This document shows, one piece after another, positions 1-7,744 of a stretch of 64,000 nucleotides of DNA. The DNA lies in the IMG/VR virus record IMGVR_UViG_3300035698_012088, positions 62,001 to 126,000 of that record; one strand, 5' to 3'. The first letter of the stretch is position 1. The number at the start of each line of letters is the position of its first letter. Under the pieces are notes generated by a model. The model made no database searches, was not told where the DNA came from, and worked only from the letters and a program-made list of their open reading frames with translations. The translations under genes were made by a program, and so were the position numbers. The stretch comes from a virus.

Positions 1-536
1 ACTGGAATAGACTGTCCAGGTCCCATAAAACTCTTCCCGAGATGTGGGATACTGAATGGTTTAAGTATTATAAGAACCAAGATTTAACATATATTACTGT
101 AGTTAGGAATCCTTGGGATAGGCTTGTATCTGTCTATAAATTTAGCTTCATACATAAGTGGTATAAAAATACTTCTTTGACTTTTAAAGAATGGGTAGAA
201 AAAGAACCTTTGGATAGATTAGAGGAATACTACCCAAAAGAGGAGTACGTTCTAAAAAGCAAAAAGCTAGGTCAGAGAGGAGACATACTACATCTATATA
301 GCCCTCAGTACAGATTTGTTTACGACGAAAACATGAACACCCATATGGACCATATACTTAGATATGAAACTTTAGATAGGGATTTGGAGAAAATAGACAC
401 GACCTTCCTCCCCTTACCTAAAAGCAATATAAGTAAAGATAAAACGCCATATCAGGAATTTTACACAGATGAGTTGAGAGAAAGAGTAGGAGAGATATAC
501 TCAAAGGATATAGAGGTATTTGACTATGAGTTCTAG
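1..536 (+). CDS. Sulfotransferase family protein (5' end outside window)
   Basis: The frame is open from the window edge, so the true start lies upstream; the first internal ATG is at 42. The segment VVRNPWDRLVSVYKF is the RNPxxRxxSxY element typical of PAPS-dependent sulfotransferases of the carbohydrate type, which move sulfate from PAPS to a sugar hydroxyl. The P-loop that binds the 5' phosphosulfate would be in the missing N-terminal part. It heads a run of glycosyltransferase and methyltransferase genes, which supports a role in glycan decoration. The acceptor is unknown. Confidence 0.7.
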   Translation, partial: WNRLSRSHKTLPEMWDTEWFKYYKNQDLTYITVVRNPWDRLVSVYKFSFIHKWYKNTSLTFKEWVEKEPLDRLEEYYPKEEYVLKSKKLGQRGDILHLYSPQYRFVYDENMNTHMDHILRYETLDRDLEKIDTTFLPLPKSNISKDKTPYQEFYTDELRERVGEIYSKDIEVFDYEF

Positions 537-1179
537 TATTTACGCACCATGTGGAAAAGGCTTAGGAGACTGTTGGGCATCTATTAGTTATGCACTGTTG
601 GAGTCAGAGAAACTAGGAGAACCAGTTAAGTTTTCAGATCACTACTTTAATAGAAAGGGTAAGAGGAGAAATATATCCTATAAGTTACATGAGATAATCC
701 CTTTATTTGACACTACAGGGGAGATTCTAATAACCCCCCAAGATCCAGATAGATACCTCCTATGGAGTGAGGTATATGCTAGACCTTATCTTCCAACTAA
801 AAAGAAATGGAATAGAGGCTCTATAGTCACATATCAGTTCGACGGGAAATCACATTCCTGTAAGAACCTACCTAGCTTTGCTATGGAGGAGAGGGTATTG
901 GGAGTAATAGAAAACATTGGACACAAAGTATATAAACTAGGTGGAGATATGTCTTTAAAAGATGCAATTGTCCTCTTAGCAGGATCAGCCTATTTTGTAG
1001 GAGTAGATTCTGGATTTGCACATATGGCACATAGTGTAAGAGTACCTGTGTATATGATTAGAAATGGAAGAACAGTAGATAACATTACTATGGAATCTCA
1101 TAAGTATAAACCTATGGTCCTAGTAGAAACACCAGAGGAATTCATAGAAGTGATTGGAGACAGTAGATATGGGGTATGA
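526..1179 (+). CDS. Glycosyltransferase family 9-like protein
   Basis: The C-terminal half contains LKDAIVLLAGSAYFVGVDSG followed by FAHMAHSV. This matches the nucleotide-sugar binding region of heptosyltransferase-type (GT9/GT-B) enzymes, where a D-S-G-hydrophobic-H-A/M motif closes the active site. About 218 residues is short for GT9, so the N-terminal acceptor domain is reduced. ATG 526 follows a GAGG ribosome site; TTG 520 is the alternative. It overlaps the sulfotransferase end by 11 bases. Role inferred: part of a surface or virion glycan pathway. Confidence 0.55.
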   Translation: MSSSIYAPCGKGLGDCWASISYALLESEKLGEPVKFSDHYFNRKGKRRNISYKLHEIIPLFDTTGEILITPQDPDRYLLWSEVYARPYLPTKKKWNRGSIVTYQFDGKSHSCKNLPSFAMEERVLGVIENIGHKVYKLGGDMSLKDAIVLLAGSAYFVGVDSGFAHMAHSVRVPVYMIRNGRTVDNITMESHKYKPMVLVETPEEFIEVIGDSRYGV

Positions 1180-1762
1180 TAGAAAATACTACAAGAGACA
1201 CTTAGACCAGTATCATGAGTGGGAGCAAGCTTTAGCCTTGGATTACTTTGTTCACTACGCCCCCAACTCAGTATTAGATCTAGGCTGTGGCATAGGCTCC
1301 TACCTATTAGGATTTAAGAAGTGTGGGCTGGAAGAAGTTAAGGGTATAGAGTATAACTATGAAATAGCTAAAGAGTTTATGGATAAAGACATCATAGACC
1401 ATATAGTCCAAGGGGATGTTACAGAAGATGATGTTATGCATCCCTATAGATGGATACAGTGTATATGGTGTATAGAAGTAGCAGAGCATATTAAGCCAGA
1501 ATCAACAGATAGTTTCTTAGATGTATTAACTAGCCACGCTTTACAGAAGATAGTATTATCCGCAGCGCCTCCTGGACAGAAAGGAACGGGACATATTAAT
1601 TGTAGACCTCGGAACTTCTGGATAAATGAATTAGACAAGAGAGACTTCATATATCTTAAGGATGAGTCAAGGCTTATGGCACTAAGATGGGAAATTCTTG
1701 GAGCACCAGAATATATAGTAGACAATATCATGCTATTTAAAAGGAACATTCATGTCAACTAG
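1169..1762 (+). CDS. SAM-dependent class I methyltransferase
   Basis: Motif I VLDLGCGIGSYLLGF (about residue 36) and the acidic residue ending strand 2 in GIEYN identify a Rossmann-fold SAM methyltransferase. The later CIEVAEHI segment resembles the post-I region of Methyltransf_11/23 proteins. ATG 1169 is chosen because GGAGA sits 9 bases upstream; TTG 1154 would add five residues. It overlaps both neighbours and lies inside the sugar-modification operon, so a glycan or small-molecule substrate is more likely than DNA. This is inferred from context only. Confidence 0.7.
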   Translation: MGYDRKYYKRHLDQYHEWEQALALDYFVHYAPNSVLDLGCGIGSYLLGFKKCGLEEVKGIEYNYEIAKEFMDKDIIDHIVQGDVTEDDVMHPYRWIQCIWCIEVAEHIKPESTDSFLDVLTSHALQKIVLSAAPPGQKGTGHINCRPRNFWINELDKRDFIYLKDESRLMALRWEILGAPEYIVDNIMLFKRNIHVN

Positions 1763-2576
1763 TTTAATTTACATGTCAGGGTTTGGGCCTACACATGCTT
1801 CTATGTGTAATACTTTAGTAAAGTCACTTAGGGTCTTTGGAGAGTATAGTGGAGATATTTTAGTCTTTACAGATATCCCAGATATCTTTGATAAGGACAC
1901 TAGGTTACATGTTAAGAATATACCAGGACTGACCACTAGACATGAGAGAGGTAATTTAAGACTTAAATGTACAGAGCTGTTTCCCTTTGAGAACTATAGA
2001 ACAGTTATGTATCTAGATGCAGATGTTCTCTGTGTTAATCCAGTACAGCCTATTTTTGATCATTATGCTAAAAGATTCTATACTTCCCAAAAGTTTGCCT
2101 ATGTGAGAGATCAATTACCTATGGACTGCAAATACTATAATGTATGTCTAAAGGATCAAGAGATTCCCAAAGGTACTCTTGGTATTAGTTCAGCTATGTT
2201 CATTGTCCACGGAACCAAGTTCAAGGAATACTTAAATATATGGAACCATGCTCATCAAGGCCTAGAGGGTAAGTTTAGGTGGATGCACGACCAGCATACT
2301 TTAAACTATGTTCTATGGCATGAACTTATTCCTGCAGAGGAGTTACCTGGTAAGTGGTTTGAGATACCTTATTACTATAAGAAACATGGTCAAGAAGATC
2401 AGTTTGAGGACAGAATAGGACCTAAAAACATATTCTGGCATTTTGTAGCATTCAACGGTGACCATAAAGCAGACTACTGCATGAAGCACCATTTCAACAA
2501 GTTATTAGATAGAGAAAGGTTCCCAGACATTGTTCTAGATAAACCCTGGGTCATTGATGAAGGAGTAGTTAGATGA
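1752..2576 (+). CDS. Glycosyltransferase, GT-A fold, GT8-like
   Basis: The protein starts with a hydrophobic strand, then SLRVFGEYSGDILVFTD, and carries YLDADVLCVNP near residue 92. That D-x-D with the following V-x-P is the metal and nucleotide-sugar site of GT8 (glycogenin/LPS glucosyl- or galactosyltransferase) enzymes. The C-terminal half has HDQHTLNYV, the second conserved GT8 block, and IFWHFVAFNGDHKAD, which fits the terminal H-x-x-G-x-x-K/H block. 274 residues is a normal single-domain size. It overlaps the genes on both sides by 4 to 11 bases. Confidence 0.75.
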   Translation: MSTSLIYMSGFGPTHASMCNTLVKSLRVFGEYSGDILVFTDIPDIFDKDTRLHVKNIPGLTTRHERGNLRLKCTELFPFENYRTVMYLDADVLCVNPVQPIFDHYAKRFYTSQKFAYVRDQLPMDCKYYNVCLKDQEIPKGTLGISSAMFIVHGTKFKEYLNIWNHAHQGLEGKFRWMHDQHTLNYVLWHELIPAEELPGKWFEIPYYYKKHGQEDQFEDRIGPKNIFWHFVAFNGDHKADYCMKHHFNKLLDRERFPDIVLDKPWVIDEGVVR

Positions 2577-3247
2577 TTAGCAATAAAAAGAAACACGGGT
2601 TCTCAGATATCAAAGTTGTATTACATAGAGACGGATATGGAATTAGAGACTATCCAAAAGACCACTTTGATTTTATCTTTGACATTGGGGGCAATATTGG
2701 CCTCTTCAGTATCTATGCCAGGATGTTAAACCCTGAGACTAAGATCGTGGCCTTAGAGCCCTGTAAGGAGACTTATGGGTATATGTGTAAGAACCTGGAT
2801 GGATTGGACGTAGAGACACTCCAAGAGGCCTTAGGCAACGGGGATCCCCTTTACTTTAAGGACATTAAACATTTAACAGGTAACATGTTTTTAGAAGATG
2901 AGGATACTGCTGGAGGGTATGAAGTAACCAGTATGACTTTGAAGCAACTATTTACTAAGTACAGAGTAGATCTCAAGAAACATAAGGTCTATCTTAAATT
3001 AGACTGTGAGGGCGGGGAGGTTCATCTTATGGATACAGAGTCCACTACTATAATGAAGCAATTAGACCATGTAGGTATGGAGATTCACTTTGCATATAAG
3101 AATCCTAATTTTATGCATTTACCTAATTGGGAACAGTATGTAGCTTGGGTAGAGAATAACTTTACTAAGACTCATGTGGTCAAGTATGGTAACTCCAATA
3201 GAAGCAAATCTGTGGGGATGTACAATATAGTAAAAAGGATAGGTTAA
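2573..3247 (+). CDS. FkbM family methyltransferase (copy 1)
   Basis: FDFIFDIGGNIGLFSIYAR is the FkbM SAM-binding motif I, followed by IVALEPCKETYGYMCKNL and, near residue 143, YLKLDCEGGEVHLM, the family signature K-x-D-x-E-G-x-E. FkbM proteins are usually sugar O-methyltransferases. AGGAG precedes the ATG, and the start and stop overlap both neighbours. It is paralogous along its whole length to the interrupted gene at 4218-4901, so a duplication has occurred within this island. Confidence 0.85.
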   Translation: MISNKKKHGFSDIKVVLHRDGYGIRDYPKDHFDFIFDIGGNIGLFSIYARMLNPETKIVALEPCKETYGYMCKNLDGLDVETLQEALGNGDPLYFKDIKHLTGNMFLEDEDTAGGYEVTSMTLKQLFTKYRVDLKKHKVYLKLDCEGGEVHLMDTESTTIMKQLDHVGMEIHFAYKNPNFMHLPNWEQYVAWVENNFTKTHVVKYGNSNRSKSVGMYNIVKRIG

Positions 3248-4215
3248 TGGGATACTATCAATCAATAGGTACTAATAAAGGTTCCAGGGACTGTGAAGAG
3301 AGGTGGGAAGTTATTAAACCTTATATCCCGGAACACGGAGTTGTATTGGATATTGGGTGTGCAGAGGGATTCTTCTGTAAGAGAATAGCAGAGGAGACCA
3401 AGTGCCTAGTAGTGGGTCTTGAGAAGTCCAAGAACTGCCTCAAGAGACTTAATAACTGGTACACAGACTACTACAAGGGTAAAGTTGTTATCTGTAACAC
3501 GACCATAGATGACATAAAGGCTCAGAGAATGGCCAAAGCCTGTGACTGGGTAAACATGTCCATGCTGCTCAGTGTGTTACATTGGATTCCAAATCCAGGG
3601 GAAGTGCTTAAACATGTATCTTCTTTTTCAGAACAGGTATTAGTAGAACTACCTGATCTAGAAGATACTAGAGCTTGTGGTCAGGCCTATATGAATGAGC
3701 TTAGGGAAATAGGAGATATCAAAACATATCTAGAGAGCTGTACAGGTAGAGATGTTACTTTCATTAAAGCAGTTAAAGCCCACACCAGTGCCACCAGAAA
3801 CATTTGGCTAATTGGGGGAGATGTAGAGAGAACTTGCAGAGTTCCCCATGTAGATATGAAACTTCCTACTGCTAAGGACTGTCACAAATACCCAATTTAC
3901 AAACATACCTATGAGAAGGGGGTCCACACATTTAACCTTAAAGGCCACCACAGGCTCTTTTGGAAATCTGGAATCAACTTAGCAACCTTGAATTATCTCA
4001 ATGTAATCAAACCTACCAAGGAGTGGTTTCTGGATTGTGCCAGAGCAGAACTAGAGATCCACAAAAGAAGCAAACCCTTTAAAGGCGATGCCAGATATCG
4101 TAACATCGTAGTGGAAAGAGATGGAGTATACTGGATTGACTTAACTGATAAAGGCGGGAAGAATAGATATGAAGCAGAGATCCTTGCAATAGGACAACCT
4201 AAGGAGAGAAAGTAA
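3247..4215 (+). CDS. Methyltransferase fused to kinase-like domain (WbdD-like layout)
   Basis: Residues about 30-190 are a class I methyltransferase with VVLDIGCAEGFFCKRIAEE and VVGLEKSKNCL. The C-terminal 120 residues hold FKGDARYRNIVVERDGVYW, then IDLTDKG. This reads as a protein-kinase catalytic loop (D-x4-N) followed by a DFG-like IDL-T-D motif, as in LPS kinases. The order methyltransferase then kinase is that of WbdD, the bifunctional enzyme that caps O-antigen chains in E. coli O9a. The kinase part is short and lacks an obvious glycine-rich loop, so activity is uncertain. Confidence 0.6.
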   Translation: MGYYQSIGTNKGSRDCEERWEVIKPYIPEHGVVLDIGCAEGFFCKRIAEETKCLVVGLEKSKNCLKRLNNWYTDYYKGKVVICNTTIDDIKAQRMAKACDWVNMSMLLSVLHWIPNPGEVLKHVSSFSEQVLVELPDLEDTRACGQAYMNELREIGDIKTYLESCTGRDVTFIKAVKAHTSATRNIWLIGGDVERTCRVPHVDMKLPTAKDCHKYPIYKHTYEKGVHTFNLKGHHRLFWKSGINLATLNYLNVIKPTKEWFLDCARAELEIHKRSKPFKGDARYRNIVVERDGVYWIDLTDKGGKNRYEAEILAIGQPKERK

Positions 4216-4217
4216 CT

Positions 4218-4901
4218 ATGATTGGGGACCCAAAAGGAATAGCATTTACAGAGATTAAAACAATACTCTATAAAGATGCATATAAAATAAGAAAGTACCC
4301 TAGGGATTCCTTTGACGTTATAGTGGATGTAGGGGCCAATATAGGTTACTTTTCTATGACAGCTAGAATACTCCAACCTATGGCTAAAATTATTGCTCTT
4401 GAGCCTTGCATAGAAACCTTTGAATACCTAGCCTCTAATATGGCAGGACTTAATGTGGAATGTGTACAGGAGGCTCTAGGAAAAGATAGTCCTTTGTATT
4501 TTAGAGAGATGGTGGACTGTAGAGTTAATAGGTTTATATAGAAGGATGAATTGGGAGAAGAGGGATATGAGGTAAATAGCATTTCATTATCTACCCTTTT
4601 TAAAAGATATGACATTAACCCTAAAGAACAAAAGGTTTATTTAAAACTAGACTGTGAAGGTGGAGAAAGATTTCTGATTAACCCAGAGGATGAGGCACTC
4701 TTAAAAGATATTGAACATATAGGATTTGAACTTCATTTTCAAGGAGAAGATGGTATACACCACCTTACCATGCTTCCTTGGAAAACCTATTTTGAGTGGA
4801 TAAATCGCTTATTTAGTGAAACACATAACATAGAGTATTCTCTATCTAGAAAAAAGAATGGATACGGTACGTTTAATATAATTAAAAAGGAGACGGACTA
4901 A
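4218..4901 (+). pseudogene. FkbM family methyltransferase (copy 2) with in-frame TAG
   Basis: One continuous frame encodes a full FkbM protein: FDVIVDVGANIGYFSMTAR, IIALEPCIETFEYLASNM, then after the break VYLKLDCEGGERFLINPE. It is interrupted only by TAG at 4539-4541. Aligned with copy 1, the TAG falls where copy 1 has a glutamate (NMFLEDE versus NRFI-stop-KDE), so a single G to T change of GAG would explain it. TAG is an ordinary stop elsewhere here. The downstream half could restart at TTG 4551 after AAGG. Decayed gene, readthrough or sequencing error are all possible. Confidence 0.75.
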
Positions 4902-5218
4902 TGGCAGAGACAGTAGGAGATTTAGTAGACAGACTTTGTATAGCCAACATTAGACTTTGGCATATAGAAGATGAGAGAAGGGCCTATGCTACAACAGCAA
5001 AAGAGTTCCCTGGAGATGTTACTAAAGAACAGGGCGTAGAACTTCTGGATAAGGTATCTCAGACCAACAAGGAGAGGAATAGTCTTATAGATCAGATCAA
5101 TGCAGCCTTTAGGGTTATAATCGATAAGGCTGTAGCTAAAGACTCTACTTTTGAGTTAACTGCAGAGGAACTCCTTGGTACTGGGAAGAATAAACATTAC
5201 AAAACAGAAGATACGTAG
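4901..5218 (+). CDS. Small helical protein of the glycan island, unknown function
   Basis: 105 residues beginning ETVGDLVDRLCIANIRLWHI with a later LLDKVSQTNKERNSLIDQIN segment; it looks all-helical with two antiparallel helices. From memory, similar small proteins are found next to sugar-nucleotide and glycosyltransferase genes in phages and bacteria, but I know no function for them. The start overlaps the TAA of the preceding FkbM gene (TAATG), so it belongs to the same operon and is the last gene before the regulatory genes. Confidence 0.6.
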   Translation: MAETVGDLVDRLCIANIRLWHIEDERRAYATTAKEFPGDVTKEQGVELLDKVSQTNKERNSLIDQINAAFRVIIDKAVAKDSTFELTAEELLGTGKNKHYKTEDT

Positions 5219-5247
5219 TATATTAGTGTAAACTCTAAAGGTGTTAT

Positions 5248-5424
5248 ATGATGTACTTAGAATATTTAAGAAGGCAAGGACTTATAGCTAGATTGGTTAA
5301 TAGAGCTAAAAGATATGATGTTAAGTTATTAAAGTCCCATAAGCGACCTTCATACAGAGAGGATTACCCAGGGGACGACGATCCCTCAACTAGAGGTATT
5401 ACTCAGGAGAACAACGATGCTTAA
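5248..5424 (+). CDS. Small basic protein, unknown function
   Basis: A 58-residue frame starting MMYLEYLRRQGLIARLVNRA after an AAAGGTG ribosome site. It is rich in R and K in the first 40 residues and ends in an acidic/polar tail. Its last codons overlap the ATG of the sigma factor gene (ATGCTTAA), so the two are probably translationally coupled. I do not recognise the family. Confidence 0.55.
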   Translation: MMYLEYLRRQGLIARLVNRAKRYDVKLLKSHKRPSYREDYPGDDDPSTRGITQENNDA

Positions 5425-6139
5425 AACTAATTTTGGAATACATACTAAGCAGAAGACGACTCCTCTACAGGAATACATAAGCTGGCAAGAGGACCCCTCT
5501 GATGACAATTATGAAAAGCTTTTTGAACAACTTAAGCCTACAGTGAATACTGCCTTAACCTCTTTTGGAGGAGGAGATAAAACTTTAAAAACTAGAGCTA
5601 ATATCCTAACAGCTAAAGCTATAAAGTCCTATGATGCTAATAAAGGAGCTTCTCTAAAAACACATGTATACACTACTCTCCAGAGACTAAAGAGATTTAA
5701 TGCGGAAAGAGGTAGAGTTGTACATATACCTGAAAATGTAAGACTAGACAATAATATGATAGATGGGTTCATGAACGAATATAGAGATAAGAATAGAGGA
5801 GTAGATCCGTCTATTGCAGAGATTTCTGATGGGACAGGCCTATCTAAGATCAAAGTGAAAAGGGCTACTATACAGGCTTCTGAATTACCCACCTCTTTCA
5901 TGGAAACTGAGAAGGGGGATATTCTGAACTTTGAAGATAGATCAGAAGCAGCTATATGGAAAGATTATGTCTACCATGATTTGGACAATATAGGAAAGAA
6001 GATTTTTGAGCACACTACAGGATACATGGGATCCAAAGTCCTACCTAAAAAAGAAATAGCAGCAAAGTTAAAAATCACTCCTGCTGCTGTAAGCAGTAGA
6101 ATTAATACAATTACAAAGAGACTACAACAGGTCCCTTGA
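5417..6139 (+). CDS. RNA polymerase sigma factor (sigma-70 family, phage type)
   Basis: Residues about 60-100 (ILTAKAIKSYDANKGASLKT and HVYTTLQRLKRF) match sigma region 2, with promoter-melting aromatic/basic residues, followed by VVHIPENVRLD typical of the region 2 to 3 junction. Residues about 120-150 (DPSIAEISDGTGLSKIKVKR) are region 3, and the C-terminal KKEIAAKLKITPAAVSSRIN is the region 4 helix-turn-helix. It likely redirects host RNA polymerase to phage middle or late promoters. It sits just upstream of the minus-strand virion genes, as expected for a late regulator. Confidence 0.85.
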   Translation: MLKTNFGIHTKQKTTPLQEYISWQEDPSDDNYEKLFEQLKPTVNTALTSFGGGDKTLKTRANILTAKAIKSYDANKGASLKTHVYTTLQRLKRFNAERGRVVHIPENVRLDNNMIDGFMNEYRDKNRGVDPSIAEISDGTGLSKIKVKRATIQASELPTSFMETEKGDILNFEDRSEAAIWKDYVYHDLDNIGKKIFEHTTGYMGSKVLPKKEIAAKLKITPAAVSSRINTITKRLQQVP

Positions 6140-6153
6140 CAAGAAAGAATAAA

Positions 6154-6570
6154 ATGGAAAATTATCTAGACGGCTTTTTAAAAGACAGTAGACTTACCTT
6201 TAAATCAGTTACAGAGGCACTAGTGACTGCTAAGAATGATGATGTAGTTCTTACCCTTAACTCTGAGACAGGTGAGATAGAAGAAGATACTGTGGATGAT
6301 ACCTACTTTGGGTATGTATCCTATATCTATACTGTTAGAGCCGGAGACTATTTCTTAGCTGCAGGGCCAGAACAGGAAGTATATGTGGTAGGGCAAGAGT
6401 ACTACATGATGAACGAACTTGAAGCTGGACATTTCCTTTTTACAGAGTATCTTGAGTCAGTGGAAGTGGAAGAAGTGAAAAGGATATATGTGGCAGCTCC
6501 AGTAGCAACAGTATCCTTAGCAAATAGCGAAGTTATGTTTGTAAACGGTATTCTTGTAAGAACAATGTAA
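6154..6570 (+). CDS. Unknown acidic protein
   Basis: About 138 residues, strongly acidic, with alternating hydrophobic segments (YFGYVSYIYTVRAGDYFLAA; EVYVVGQEYYMMNELEAG) that suggest a compact beta-rich fold. ATG 6154 is used here; TTG 6136 overlaps the sigma-factor stop (TTGA) and would add six residues (TRKNK after the start), so coupled initiation there is a real alternative. No known domain is visible. Confidence 0.6.
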   Translation: MENYLDGFLKDSRLTFKSVTEALVTAKNDDVVLTLNSETGEIEEDTVDDTYFGYVSYIYTVRAGDYFLAAGPEQEVYVVGQEYYMMNELEAGHFLFTEYLESVEVEEVKRIYVAAPVATVSLANSEVMFVNGILVRTM

Positions 6571-6580
6571 AGGAAGTATT

Positions 6581-7090
6581 ATGTCACGGAAAAAGAAAGT
6601 CACTAAGAATCAAAAGACTAGATCAGTTGTAAAAGACAATTTCTCAGTAATTGAAAGAGTATGGGCAGAAGACGGGATTGTAAAGACTCAGCTCAAAGAT
6701 GGTCAGATTAAATCCCTATCCCCAACAGATGCGGCAATGAGAGCAAGGTCAATTAATGAAATGCCTTTACCCCCAAATCTAAAAGGTCCAGCTCTAGAGT
6801 TAGTAGAGAAGATCATAGAAGCAGTTAGGGAAGCTAAGCATCAGGTAGAAGATCCTTTTAAAAACAAAAAAACAGAGATCATTGCCAACATGTATGCAGG
6901 TAAATCCCCTGATGGTAGTGAAATGACTGAAACAGAAGATCAAAAGCTACTAAGATATACTTTTATGTATCCTACTCTGAAAGAACAAGAGATTGAAGTC
7001 ATCCATAAGGATAAAAGGCTAGTAGATAGTCAGAAGGCCGTATTAATGGAAGAGATGCATAAGAGAAGACTAGCCGGCATCCCTACCTAA
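6581..7090 (+). CDS. Unknown protein, basic N-terminus
   Basis: 169 residues preceded by GGAAG. The N-terminal 15 residues are mostly lysine and arginine (SRKKKVTKNQKTRS), followed by a helical acidic body. It ends convergently with, and overlaps by about 20 bases, the minus-strand gene at 7070-7744. Position between sigma factor and structural genes suggests a regulatory or packaging accessory role, but no motif confirms this. Confidence 0.6.
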   Translation: MSRKKKVTKNQKTRSVVKDNFSVIERVWAEDGIVKTQLKDGQIKSLSPTDAAMRARSINEMPLPPNLKGPALELVEKIIEAVREAKHQVEDPFKNKKTEIIANMYAGKSPDGSEMTETEDQKLLRYTFMYPTLKEQEIEVIHKDKRLVDSQKAVLMEEMHKRRLAGIPT

Positions 7091-7744
7091 ACTATCTCTT
7101 ACTTTAGATGTAAATCCCTTATCGATATCCCCTACATCTACTTCATCAAGCTGGGTAAACAAATCTCTCAATCTCTTTTGAGCTAGGATTTCTAACCCGG
7201 CTTTTTTATCTTCTTGTCCTTTCCAGAAGGATTGGAAGAAGATAGGATCATCTGCTATTACATCTTCAACAGACTCCTCATCAGGGAATATAGCAAAACT
7301 TAGAGCACTAGGTGGCTTATAGATCCCCTCATTAGATAAGAGCATCCCTACAAAGGTGGCAATGTCAGGAGTGAAGTCCTGTTTATTATACTCATCCCCC
7401 TCCAAGAGCTTAACTTCTATGCAGCCCCACATGCAATCATCTATGTCAGCAGGGATGAAGATATCAGTACTATACCCTACATTAAAAGATAAGGTGTTAC
7501 ATATAGAAGAGAAGATTTCTATAGAGTTATAAAATGCTGTAGAAGTGAAGATAGAGATTCCAGCTTGGATCTTGTCATTCAAATCAGCAGTAACCTCATC
7601 TATAGCAAAGTCTAATACTATTTGCTGAGCTAAGACTGCAGGATCCCATTCCATGAACTCAGTTCCATATTTATCCATAAGAATAGCTAATACAACTGTG
7701 GTATAGGTTCCTGTGTTATCTAACATTTCAGCTGTATTTTTCAT
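7070..7744 (-). CDS. Unknown protein of the minus-strand virion module
   Basis: 224 residues, acidic, with a helical N-terminus (YTTVVLAILMDKYGTEFMEW) and a central beta-rich region. Its start touches the stop of the 631-residue gene at 7744-9639, so the three minus-strand genes form one operon read toward lower coordinates. I see no catalytic motif. A virion or neck/tail accessory role is inferred only from its operon. Confidence 0.55.
   Translation of the reverse strand: MKNTAEMLDNTGTYTTVVLAILMDKYGTEFMEWDPAVLAQQIVLDFAIDEVTADLNDKIQAGISIFTSTAFYNSIEIFSSICNTLSFNVGYSTDIFIPADIDDCMWGCIEVKLLEGDEYNKQDFTPDIATFVGMLLSNEGIYKPPSALSFAIFPDEESVEDVIADDPIFFQSFWKGQEDKKAGLEILAQKRLRDLFTQLDEVDVGDIDKGFTSKVRDSLGRDAG

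Noticed and set aside
4218-4901. Genome-wide recoding of TAG
   Set aside because: TAG is the natural stop of several well-defined genes here (for example 534-536, and 53272-53274), and no suppressor tRNA was seen.
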